Source: Cinnamomum chago (Eukaryota; Streptophyta; Magnoliopsida; Laurales; Lauraceae). Taken from it: DNA of 64,000 bases. Each line of letters begins with the position of its first letter. The stretch's first letter is position 1. The translations under genes and the position numbers were made by a program. Positions 8,189-19,134 of this stretch are shown piece after piece. Location of the stretch: assembly GCA_038049695.1 (NCBI GenBank), contig CP142461.1, positions 31,875,001 through 31,939,000 on the forward strand. The letters run 5' to 3'. The notes beneath the pieces are model-generated. The model had not been told where the DNA came from. It was given only the letters and a program-made list of their open reading frames with translations, and searched no databases.

Positions 8189-11100
8189 TGTAAGGTCCGC
8201 GACCTTACTGGGTTAGTTGGGCCCAATAGCAGGCCCGTTGACCCATTTATTTTTATTATTATTATAATTATTTTTATTTTAGATATTTAAGTGGGTTTAG
8301 TCTTTGAGTGAGTTTCTTTTAGTGTTCGGATAGTGTCTGCGAAGTTTCGTTCGATTCCGAGTTCGTTTGATCCTAGCAGGGGGTAGTTTGCAAATTAGGG
8401 AAAATTGAGTGTTTTTCCGAAAAATTCCTATCACCGTGATTTTGGGTTCGTTGGAAAGGTCTCGTCGCGCTGATCATTTTTGTCTTCTGGCTCGTCGCGA
8501 TCCGACGATCAGAAACCCTTCAAATAGTCCATTCTTTCACCAGACCCACTTAAGGGTAAATTAGTATTTTCCTCCCTCTCTTCTTCTTAAACAGGGATTA
8601 GCCCTAATCGTAGTATCACTTCTGCAACGAGAGTTACAGCAGCCCTCATTCTCCCTCTTCATCTTCTCAAGCCCAGATCTCCCTCCGGAAGAGGTCATCT
8701 TCGCGATCCGGACCGCACATCTTCTTCCTTTCGCTCTCCTCTCTCCATTGATATTAGTGGGTAAGCCCTTTCCCATCATCAACTTTTCTATTCATTTTCT
8801 CTTTTGTTTAGAATAGGTTGGATCATGATCTTTTTCCTTTCTTTCTTATTCTCGGTGTTTTAGATTACTTTTGAGCGGGGTAGATTGTGATCTTCGTGGT
8901 AGAAAGCTTCTCCTCAAGCTTTTCCAATTTCTAATCTTCTTGGTTGAGGCAAGTAGATATGCAATTATCTTTAATCATGTCTGTATTGTCTTCTTTTGAT
9001 TGCAATGATACTATTGTTAGATTACCCAAATTCCAAGCTTATTGTGGGTATTTCATTGGGATTAACATGTTAGGTTAGATTTGTGGATTTGATTGGATAA
9101 ATTGTTAAATTGTAGCTTTGGAAGTTTTTAATTTGATAGAATGGATGGAAAGAATGATTAAAATGTTTGGGGAGCATGGAGGCTCATTTTCTGCAGGAAA
9201 AAGGAAGAAGAAAAATCCATTTTCGGGCTCTGCTACAGTGCCGATCGATCGGGCCTTAAGACCGATCGATCGGACTGAAATTGCTCCCAGTTAGCTGAGA
9301 CAAATCTCAGACCGATCGATCGGACCTCTTGTCCGATCGATCGGAGGGCATGGTAAAGTCTGACAACTTCAGATGTTGTCTGATGACCACTGCGCATAGG
9401 ATGAGTTGATTAAATAAAAGAAAAAGATGAACGTTGACTTCAGACCACCTTAACATGTGAGTGAAAAAGAAAATAACAATAAAAAAATAAAAACAAAGGG
9501 AACAGAAACGTTGATGTGCTGACTGCCCTGACACTCATATATGAGTACTATTTGGTTATCAATATGATGAATCGGACCGATGGATGGTGCGTTGCGTTTT
9601 ATATATATATATATATATATATATGAGGTGGGATCCCACAGGCTGCAGCCTGTGTCACACGTGTGGGCAGAGGCCCTGGGCCCTCGCACGTGTGCGTGCA
9701 GCCTGTGATAACACAGGCTGCAGCCTGTGTGATCCCCCCACTATATATATATATATATAAATATATATATAAAGGGTAACTTCTATGGGCTATAACTTCT
9801 GAACCATACATCGGAATTTCGCGAGCCATATACCGTTGGAAAGCTCTTTGAGCGTAGAATCCAATGATACATGTCTCGTGATGATTGGGGATTAGGTAGG
9901 GAAGTAGTTAAGGAGATTAATTACTAGACCACTTTCTTGTTAGTAACGAGATTGTTAGCCTAGGTTTGGGCCTTAGACATTGGAAACCATGAAACCACTC
10001 TCATGTGACCATTAATGGGGTTTTGAAATCGTAGCACGTGGCTTGGTGTGCTTCGATGGGTTGTCTAGGTATTCGTGTATTGTGTACGGTTAACCGAATG
10101 CGTATGGAATTGAATCAATCGATGCTCAACATGATTGTACACCAAGGAAATTCTTTATAAGCATTGATTATTCGAATTCCCCACGCACTTCGTTAAAACA
10201 CATATGGTACATGGATGACAACACTTGCCTAGGTTTGGATTGTAATTCCTTCTTGACTTATTTAATTGTATCCGTTGTTGTAATTTCTTGTACACTCACT
10301 CTCTTAGCATAAAACACCTAATTAATTATGAAACATAATCTCTTGTAGAATTAGGACTTGGACTTGACTTAGAGTGTACCTTAGGACCCCAAGTTATGTA
10401 ATTGATGAACATGACTGGCTAGACTGAAGGGATTATCACGTGATTGAGTTTGACTTGTATTGATTTGAAGGAGTTAATCCCTATGAACATGTCTTGTATA
10501 TTGAGTTAGCCAGACTTACTTGTCTTGATCTATTCTTGTGTCAACACCACATTATTATTATTATTATTCGCATATCATGGCCAGCTGCAGTTTGGGGGTT
10601 TATTGATGGGCCGGTTACTCGGACATCGGGGTGGGCAGTCGGCTTTGGACGGCGTCCATGGCGTTGAATAGTTGGGAGCGGGCTAGGACCGTGCTACTAT
10701 TCCCGGGACTGGGAGCTGGGATCCCCCTGGAGCCGGACTTTGGTATCAGTAGTCCGGATAGGATTGTTACTGGTACCCCGTGAGGTGGCTAGGACATCCA
10801 CGGAGTCTCCCTCTTGTGCATTGCATTATATCGATAGTGGTGATTGCTAGTATTGCTAGGATTTCTATTTATGATCCTGATGGTTATTTACTCATGCTTT
10901 ATGCCTAAATTCGATTCCTTGTATTCTCTTGATTATTATGCCTGTCATTACTCTTATACTTGATGCATGTCATGATTAATTATACTTGCTTATCTATTGC
11001 TCAACATGTCGTTGACCCTATTCCTTGGTGTGCAGACTCCTCAGGTGAGTACTATTACGAGGAGCAATCAGGTGAGGAGATCCCAGAGGATCTCCAACCG

Positions 11101-11542
11101 GCTGAGGAGGAACGAGAGTGGCGTGCCGATGACGTAGAGTAGCGTCATCATTCCCGGCACGAGAGTGATTCATCGGGACTTTCTTAGATTTATTTCATTC
11201 TTATTTATCTCTCGTTGAATCTTTCATATCATTGACTTCTTAATTGTTTTAAATGGCCTTGAGTATTGGGATGGCCATTGTAATAGATTAACTTCATTGC
11301 TTAAGTTTTATTTTATTCCTTGTGCAACTTTAACTATTAATGAGATTTATTATTCATTGCTTCGAAATTTAGTATGCCTCATTCGTATGAATTCCGCAGT
11401 TTTATATTACTTGAGGTTTGAAATATTATATCCTCACAGCGGACTTACGATCCTTTGGCCTAAAGGGCAAAATTTTTAATTAGCCCTAAATTTCACTCCC
11501 CGGATCCGGTTTATTCTCTAATCGGGTTCGGGGGACGTGACA
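8189..11542 (+). repeat. 3.35-kb 5' LTR of a Del/Tekay-like element nested in the Tat element
   Basis: Starts TGTAAGGTCC at 8189 and ends GGGGGACGTGACA at 11542. An iMet-type PBS, TGGTATCAGAGC, follows at 11546-11557. Long LTRs are usual in Del/Tekay chromoviruses. Its terminal sequences match the solo LTR at 2081-5032. A hairpin element with TA-run flanks sits inside at about 9599-9775. No second LTR is found downstream. Confidence 0.8.
9599..9775. mobile_element. Foldback hairpin element between (TA)n runs
   Basis: Between two TA runs lies an inverted repeat. Its arms each contain the perfect 18-bp palindrome CACAGGCTGCAGCCTGTG (9637-9654 and 9712-9729), bounded by GGTGGGATC and GATCCCCCCAC. 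The loop is GC-rich with CACGTGTG motifs. It has no coding capacity. Confidence 0.65.
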
Positions 11543-11545
11543 GAA

Positions 11546-13085
11546 TGGTATCAGAGCAATGGATGGTTTCTCAGGGTAAAAATTGTAGAAACCATAGGAC
11601 GCGTGTGAGGATTCCGTTAGTAAGTAGGCTGGTCTTGTTGTCTTATCTCTAGTATTGTGATGCTAGTATTGAGTCTCATAGGACCTGACTTTAATTATTT
11701 TGTAGTACATATTAGCAGTTGCTATTTTGGTAGTTCGGGAATTCTCGGATTTGTTTCCGGATGAGATTCCTGGTTTGCCACCTGTTCGTGAGTTTGATTT
11801 CACGATAGAATTACAGCCGGGTACAACACCTATTTCGAAGGCCCCGTATAGGATGGCTCCAGCTGAATTGAAGGAGTTGAAGACTCAGATAGAAGATCTG
11901 TTGGATAAGGGTTTCATCAGACCTAGTGTTTCACCGTGGGGAGCTCCGGTGATATTTGTGAAGAAGAAGGACGGAACTATGAGAATGTGTATAGATTACA
12001 GACAGTTGAATCAGGTGACTGTCAAGAACAAGTACCCGCTACCGAGAATTGATGAGCTGTTTGATCAGCTGCAGGGAGCTCAATTCTTTTCGAAGATAGA
12101 TCTGCGTTCCGGTTATCATCAGTTGTGATTCAGGAAGGAGGATGTTCCTAAGACTGCATTCCGGACGAGATATGGTCACTTCGAGTTTCTCGTGATGCCT
12201 TTCGGGTTGACTAATGCACCCGCAGTTTTTATGGCATTGATGAATAAGGTGTTTGCTCCTTTTCTGGATCAGTTTGTGGTTGTCTTTATAGATGATGTGT
12301 TGGTATACTCAAAGTCTAAGGAGGAGCATGAGCATCAGTTGAGAACATCATTGCAGCTTTTGAGGGATAACCAGTTGTATGCTAAGTTGAGTAAATGTGA
12401 ATTTTGGTTGGAGAAAGTTGCATTTTTGGGCCATATTATTTCAAAGGATGGATTGACGGTGGACCCTAAGAAGGTAGCAGCAGTTGTTAATTGGGGTAGC
12501 CCACGAAATGTAGCGGAGATTCGCAGTTTTCTTGGACTTGCAGGCTATTACAGGAGGTTTGTGAAAGGGTTTTCTACCATAGAATCTCCACTCACTAAGC
12601 TGACAAGGAAGGATGTTCCATTTGTGTGGACAGAAGAATGTGAGAAGAGTTTCCAAGAGTTGAAGACACGGTTGACTTCAGCACCCATACTTGCTTTACC
12701 ATCAGGAAGTAGATGATTTGTGGTTTATACAGATGCATCAGGAATTGGATTGGGTTGCGTTCTCATGCAGAATGATAAAGTGATAGCATATGGGTCCAGG
12801 CAGTTGAAGGATCATGAGAAGAAGTATGCTACACATGACTTGGAGTTGGCAGCAGTGGTTTTTGCATTGAAGTTGTGGAGGCATTATTTGTATGGAGAAA
12901 GATTTGAGGTGCATACAGATCACAAGAGCTTGCAATACCTGTTTACACAGGGTGATCTGAATAATAGACAGCGGAGATGGATGGAGTACATAAAGGATTA
13001 TGATTTTCCGATTAAGTACCATCCTGGTAAGGTGAATGTGGTAGCAGATGCTCTTAGTAGGAAGGCAGCATTCAATGGATGTGTA
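11546..13085 (+). mobile_element. Del/Tekay-like reverse transcriptase-RNase H, truncated
   Basis: After the PBS the gag and protease are missing; the RT begins by 11727 ([17 protein letters not shown]). The RT core includes [35 protein letters not shown] and the catalytic FIDDVLVYS, then the RNase H ([27 protein letters not shown]). The frame is closed by two TGA codons (12126, 12714), both at sites where CGA (Arg) is expected. The similarity ends after [10 protein letters not shown] near 13085. Integrase, chromodomain and 3' LTR are absent. Confidence 0.85.
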
Positions 13086-14745
13086 ATGCCTGAATGGAGA
13101 TGGATGCGATGCAGAAGACCAGGGCATGTCCCCCTTCTCACAAGAAATAAAAGACTTCTCTCTTCCTGAGAGATTCAGCGTTCCGAGGTTCGTCCTCTAT
13201 GACGGGACCTTGGACCCAGAAGCGCACCTACGATATTTCACTCAGCGGATGTTGATTTGGGGGGACGTTGGTCACCTGAATTGCAGGGTCTTCTCCCTAA
13301 GTCTAGGCGACCTCCCACTCCGATGGTTCTGCGCGCTCCCTTCTGGGTCGGTCATGAACTGGCGGCAGCTCCAAAGCTCCTTCGTCGAAAAGTTCCAGGC
13401 GCACCGTGTCCTCCCGAAGACGAGTGTCAACCTCATGGCGATCCGGATGAAAGACGGTGAAAGTATCACTGCGTTCGCCAGAAGATTCTGGACGATCTAT
13501 AGCCAGATCACGGACGCCAACGATGACGTCGCCATCATGTGCTTCCGGCAGGCCTTACTCCCAGGCAATGAGCTTCGCAAAGACCTGGTCCGGACTCCCG
13601 TGACCACGATGAAGGCGCTGATGGCTAGGGTGAATCAGTACATTGAGCAGGAAGATGACGAAGCTCGAGGCAAGGAGCGGTTGGGCCTCCTACAAAAGGG
13701 CCAAACCGCCAGAGGAGAAGGGATTCTCCCCAAACAGAAGACAAATAAGAAAAGGGCCACCACCAGTTCGGCGTCCTTCTCAACCTCCATATTGGGTAGC
13801 AGCAAGAGACCGAAGTTCAAGCTTACCAGGCCGGCCGGAGATCCATACATGGCCGTCAATGTTATCTTCAACGAACCCATCTACAGACTCCTCGGCAAAA
13901 TCAAAGTAGAACCTTATTTCCAGTGGCCGCAATCGATGAGGGGCGACCCATCTACCCGAGATCGGAGCAAGAACTGCTCTTACCATAAGCAGCACGGGCA
14001 CATGACTGAGGACTGCATGGCTTTGAAGTCCCACCTCGAGAAGCTCTTCAGGAATGGGCACCTTCGGGAGTACATCAAGGAAGGGGAGAGGATCAACCAG
14101 GCTCAGCAGCGTACTCCACCCAGTGATGATCAGGACAGCGACAAGCCGACGGGTATCATCAACGTCATTCACCTGGCCCCCACTCCCAATGGGGGAACCT
14201 CCCAAGCTCGGTCAGAGGTCAGGAGGGCTGCCCATGGCAAACAAGTGATGTTGGCCGAACTAGAGCCTTCACCAAAGAAAGCTAGAAAGGAAAAGCCCAA
14301 GATCTGGTTCTCAGACGAAGACCTAGGAGGGGTCCAGCTCCCCCACAATGACGCACTCACCCTCACCCTGCGGCTGAACAATTACACCGTGAGGCGCGTC
14401 CTCATAGATCCAGGGAGCTTGTCCGAGATCCTTTACTTCAGCTGTTTCAAGTAACTCGGTCTGACCGAGTCTAATCTGCAGGAAGTCCGCGTCCCCATAG
14501 TAGGCTTCAGCGCTAAGCCGGTGTACCCTAAAGGGAGGATCTCGCTTGAAGTCCGAATAAGGGGCGCCACGAAGATGGCCGACTTTATGGTAGTAGACGC
14601 ACTATCCCCTTACAATGTAATAATGGGACAGAGTTGGCTGCATGCCATGGAGGCAGTACCCTCCACCCTTCACCAGAAGCTCAAGTTGCCACTAGAGAAG
14701 GCTGGAGGGGTGATCGAGATAGTAACCGTGCTGGGAGATCAGTAG
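13086..14745 (+). pseudogene. Tat-element gag and protease remnant
   Basis: The gag core (Retrotrans_gag) is seen in YDGTLDPEAHLRYF, DLPLRWFCALPSGSV and FVEKFQAHR. A CCHC-like knuckle CSYHKQHGHMTEDC follows at about 13977. The first Met at 13126 is not a true start: it falls inside the domain, and the N-terminal half is missing at the junction with the nested element. The protease shows VLIDPGSLSEILYF, where the usual DTG/DSG is DPG, and ends in YNVIMGQSWLHA. A TAA at 14452-14454 replaces a likely CAA. Confidence 0.8.
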
Positions 14746-14884
14746 ATGGCCCGACAGTGCCTCACGACCATAGTGCCTAGCGAAACAGAGCCGTAGCGAG
14801 TACATATGGCCGAACTCGAGGATGTCGGACGCTCAGCAAAGCAGAAGAGCATAGAGGAACTCACCGAGGTTAGGATCAATTCCA

Positions 14885-16650
14885 GTGACCCTGAGCGGTA
14901 TTTCCTACTGGGAAGCCAGCTCCCCCGACAACGAGAGATTCGAGCTGCTCGACTTCCTACTGCAGAATAAGGACTTATTCGCCTGGACTCCATATGAGAT
15001 GCCAGGGGTCAACCCCGAAGTCATGTGCCGCAAGCTAAACGTAGACCCCGGACACAAGCCCATAGTGCAAAAAGCCCGCAGAACAGGAGTCCCGCAGACA
15101 GAAGCTGTCATCGAAGAAGAAAACAAGCTCCTCGAGGCCGGAGCAATCCGCGAAGTGCATTATCCGAAGTGGCTGGCCAACACAGTGGTGGTCAAGAAGA
15201 AAAGCAGCGAATAGAGGATCTGCGTGGACTTCACCGATCTCAATAAAGCTTGCCCCAAGGACAGCTTCCCCCTCCCAAAAATCGACCAGATGATCGACGC
15301 CACCTCGAGACATTATAGAATGAGCTTCCTCAACGCCTATCGAGGTTACCACCAGATCCCCATGCATGGGCCTGATGAGGCGAAAACCGCATTCATAACA
15401 CCTCGAGGCATCTACTGTTACAAGGTGATGCCCTTTGGGTTAAAGAATGCCGGGGCGACATACCAGAGACTGGTCACGAAGATGTTTCACGCCCAGCTCG
15501 GGAAGACAATGGAGGTCTACATCGATGACATGGTGGTCAAGTCCAAGAAGTCGCAGGACCATTTGGCAGACCTGCGCCAGACATTTGTCATCCTCAAAAA
15601 GTTTCAACTCAAACTAAATGCCTCCAAGTGTGCGTTCGGCGTCGGATCTAGCAAGTTCTTAGGAATCTTGGTAACAAGGAGAAGGGTCGGGGCCAATCCA
15701 GAGCAGATAGCAGCAATCCAGGCGATTCAGAGCCCGACCTCGGCCAAGCAGGTCCAAAGGCTCACAGGAATGGCCGCGGCGCTCAATCGCTTCATCAAAC
15801 GAGCTTCGGGCAATCTTTCAACTTCTGAAGAAGAGCTCCAAATTCCAATGGACCCCCGAGTGTGATCAGGCGCTGGAAAAGCTGAAGGAATACCTTTTCT
15901 CGCCACCACTGTTGTCCACTCCATCACAAGGTGACCTCCTTTATCTCTATCTCATGGTCTCGGACCACGTAGTGAGCTCGGTGTTAGTCAAAGTAAACGG
16001 CAAGCAACAGCAGCTCATTTACTACATGAGCAAAATCCTGCTCGATACAGAGACCAGGTACCTTCAACTCGAGAAACTTGCACTGACACTCGTCAGTGCC
16101 TCTCACAAGCTCTCCCACTACTTTCAGGCATACACAGTGGTGCTTGTCACAGAGCACCCGCTCAACTCCCTTTTCCGAAAGGCCGACTTTTCAGGACGAA
16201 TCTCCAAATGGGTCGTCGTATTGGGGCAATTCGATATCCAATATCAACCCAGGACGGCGATCAAAGCACAAATTCTGGCAGACTTCATCGTCGAATTCAC
16301 CTCTCCTAATTCGGCACCAACCTCGCTCGATACCGAACTGGGGGGCTCCAAAGGTAATGAGACAGCCGAGACTGAGACCCAAGAAGACCGATCTTGGGAA
16401 CAATTCCTTAAGTCAGCCTGGAAGGTCTTCGTTGACGGATCATCCACATCCAGAAGGGCTGGCATAGTCCTCCAATCTCCAGAGGGCCTCGTCATCGAGC
16501 AAGCCCTGACCCTTGATTTCAAAGCCTCCAACAATGAAGCAGAATTTTTGGCACTGATTGGGGTCTCGGTAGCACAAAAATCCTGGGGGCAGATCGGCTA
16601 GTAATCTTTATCGACTCCTAGTTGGTGACGAACCAGCTGAGCGGAGACTA
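14885..16650 (+). pseudogene. Tat-element reverse transcriptase and two RNase H domains
   Basis: RT motifs in order: VVVKKKSSE, stop TAG in place of Trp (15212-15214), RICVDFTDLNKACPKD, VMPFGLKNAGATYQR, YIDDMVVKSKK, LKLNASKCAFGV. A frameshift near 15790-15860 leads to the first RNase H, with VLVTEHPLNSLF at the DHK-type motif. A linker follows. The second, plant-type RNase H is WKVFVDGSSTSR with NNEAEFLALI, where Asp and Glu fit catalytic positions. Another frameshift lies near 16550-16600. The dual RNase H is a hallmark of the Tat lineage. Confidence 0.85.
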
Positions 16651-16789
16651 TCAAGCCCGAGATGAAAGGATGGCGGCCTACTTAGCCCACACAAAGCAGC
16701 TCCTCTCCTAGTTCGAGAAAGCAGAAGTCAAGCAAATCGACAGAGAGTCTAATTGCCATGTAGATGCCCTCACCAACTTTGCCTCTACC

Positions 16790-18127
16790 GTGGAAGCAGG
16801 AAAAAGGTGGACAGTCGACACGGAGACGTTGGAAAAGCTAAGTATAGAGCTCCTCCCACGTCGGCAAGTCCTGTGCTTCGGTCTCGGCCCGAGTTGGATG
16901 GATCCGATCATAGCATTCCTAAAAGAAGATAAACTCCCTGAAGACAGGAATGAAGCCCACAAGGTCAGAATGAAAGCAGCTCATTTTTTGCTATCCCCAA
17001 ATGAGAAGCTTTATAGAAAGTCATTCACAGGACCGTACCTCCAATGCGTTCACCCGAGCAAGGTGGAAGACTTCCTTTTTGAAATTTACGAAGGAATCTG
17101 CGGAAGCCACATCGGAGGAAGATCATTGGCATACAGAGCCATCGTCAGGGATACTGGTGGCCCTACAAGCAGAAGGATGCCCAGCTCTACACCAGAAAAT
17201 GTGAAAAATGTCAGAAGTTCTTCCACTCCTCGCACCAGCCAGCGCAGAACTTGAGTCCTCTCTCTAGCCCATGGCCTTTCTCTCAGTGGGGACTAGACAT
17301 CGGGGACCTCTTCACCAAACTCCAGGAAACAAGAGGTGGCTGATAGTAGCCACTGATTACTTCACCAAATGGATAGAGGCAGAAACTTTATCCTCCATCA
17401 CCGAGTAGGATACAAAGAATTTTGTATGGAAGAACATTGTCACAAGGTTTGGGATCCCCCGAGCCCTGGTCTCGGATAAAGGGACCCAATTCGACTAGAT
17501 CTTTAAGAACTTCTGCCGAGAGCTCGATATCAGGAACCTTTATGCAACCCCAGCAAACCCGCAAAGCAACGGGCAAGCAGAGATCTCAAATAAGTGGTAC
17601 TGGACGGACTTAAGAAGATACTCGACAGAGCTAAAGGCAAATGGGTAGAAGAATTACCATGTTTTCTTTGGGCATACAGGACCACCCCGAGACGATCCAC
17701 TTCGGCAACCCCTTTCTCCTTAGCCTACGGAATGCAAGTTGTAATCCCCCTTGAGGTCGGCCTTCCAACCTTGAGGCCGGATCTCTTCGACCAGGGGCGG
17801 AATGAAGTAAATCAGGCCAAAGAACTTGACTTGGCCGAGGAACGAAGGGAAACAGCATCCGTGGGCCTGGCGTCCTACCAGCAACAATTATCCAGGGGAT
17901 ACAATTAGAGGGTCAAAGAAAGAAGGTTCTCGATTGGGAAACTGGTCTTGAAGAAGGCACTTCCAGTAGACAGAGATCCCAACGAAGGCAAACTCGTGCC
18001 AAACTGGCTCGGGCCTTTTAAGGTGGTCTCAGCATCAGGGAGATCGGCTTATAGATTTGAGAGCATGGATGACAAAGAGTTGCCACGACCGTGGAATGCC
18101 ACGCACCTCAAGAAATACTACTTATAA
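16790..18127 (+). pseudogene. Tat-element integrase remnant
   Basis: The zinc-binding CEKCQKF lies near 17204. The core domain is split over frames: ATDYFTKWIEAE near 17350 (first Asp), VSDKGTQFD near 17470 (second Asp) and NPQSNGQAE near 17560 (Glu). The C-terminal part runs to WNATHLKKYYL and the stop at 18125-18127. TAG codons at 17407 and 17499 fall where Gln is plausible. No function can remain. Confidence 0.8.
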
Positions 18128-19134
18128 TTGTACTCATATGATAAAGTCAATAAAAGAAGGGTCTTGTGGAAGATGCGTGCCTTGTCTTTGTCAAGTTGTG
18201 AATCAAGGCTTCGGTCACGGGACCAGCCTCCTCGAGCTTGATCATTGGACTAGCTCCCTCGAGCTCGGTCATTGAACCAGCTCCCTAGGCTCCGATCCTC
18301 CCACCAGCCTCCTCGAGCTCGGTCATTAGACCAGCTCCCTAGGCTCCGGTCCTCACACCAGCCTCCTCGAGCTCGGTCATTGGACCAGCTCCCTAGGCTC
18401 CGGTCCTCGCACCAACCCCCTTGAATTTGAACTTTGGGCCAACCCTCTTGGGACAGGAACAAAATCAGCTGTCTAATTTCACTCTCAAGTTGCGGAATTT
18501 GGTCTGCCTTTAAGCTCGACCAAACCCCCCGAGTTATCGAAGTTGACGGTACGGCCCCAGCTCTCCAGCAACAAGGTCGCACCCCAGGGCGTGAGTCCGA
18601 GCTAACTACAAGGCCTTTTAATAAGGTGGTTCCCTCGGAAGCATGTTGTTAAAACCCTGGCCTTAGGGCCAGATGTTCATCGATCTCATCCACTCTACGG
18701 CTTGAAGAGTTGGCCAGAGACAGGGGACCTTGTCAAGTCCCAGTCCTACGGATTCACCGATCTTAGCCACTTAAAGACTTTGAGAGTTTTGTTGGAAACA
18801 GAGGGCCTCATTTTCGTTCGATATCTTGGGGATAGAAGATTAAAAATACACACGCTGTTGTATGTAGCTAGAAATCATTGAGCCCCGGTCTCGTGAACCC
18901 ACCGATCTCAGCCACTTGAGGGTTACGAAAAGTTGGTCAGAAGTCAGAAGAATATCCACACACCATTGCCAGAAGAAAGAAATGAAAAGACAGCTGGAGA
19001 ATTGAAAGAAAATTATTTTTTCATTGATAAGAGACGACAATTACAAAGTTCTGTATACTTAGGAAAAAGTACAATCAGGAAAAAGAGAAAAGTACATCAA
19101 AGAAAAGAAAAAATACAGACATTATTGCTCTACT
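18128..19134 (+). other. 3' non-coding stretch of the Tat element
   Basis: This lies between the pol stop and the antisense gene. It contains the 54-bp tandem repeats (18215-18420) and two 'cgatctcagccactt...gag' segments. No protein domain was recognised. Confidence 0.5.
18215..18420. repeat. 54-bp tandem repeat with 27-bp sub-unit
   Basis: 'cctcctcgagctcggtcatt' starts at 18308 and 18362 (54-bp period), and shorter copies begin near 18227 and 18255. Each unit alternates GAGCTCGGTCATTGGACCAG with CTCCCTAGGCTCCGGTCCTC. Confidence 0.85.

Noticed and set aside
10960-11142. Acidic 60-residue frame ending in an LTR
   Set aside because: Lies within the 8189-11542 LTR; composition only, no domain.
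13126-13160. True gag start codon at 13126 and an 'ATGTCTCC/ATGTCCCC' target duplication with 8181-8188
   Set aside because: The Met falls inside the gag core, and the nested element has no 3' LTR at that joint. The 7/8 match is most easily chance.
13135-14400. Many overlapping frames on both strands in the Tat gag region
   Set aside because: GC-rich sequence gives long shadow frames. Only the plus-strand frame has family motifs.
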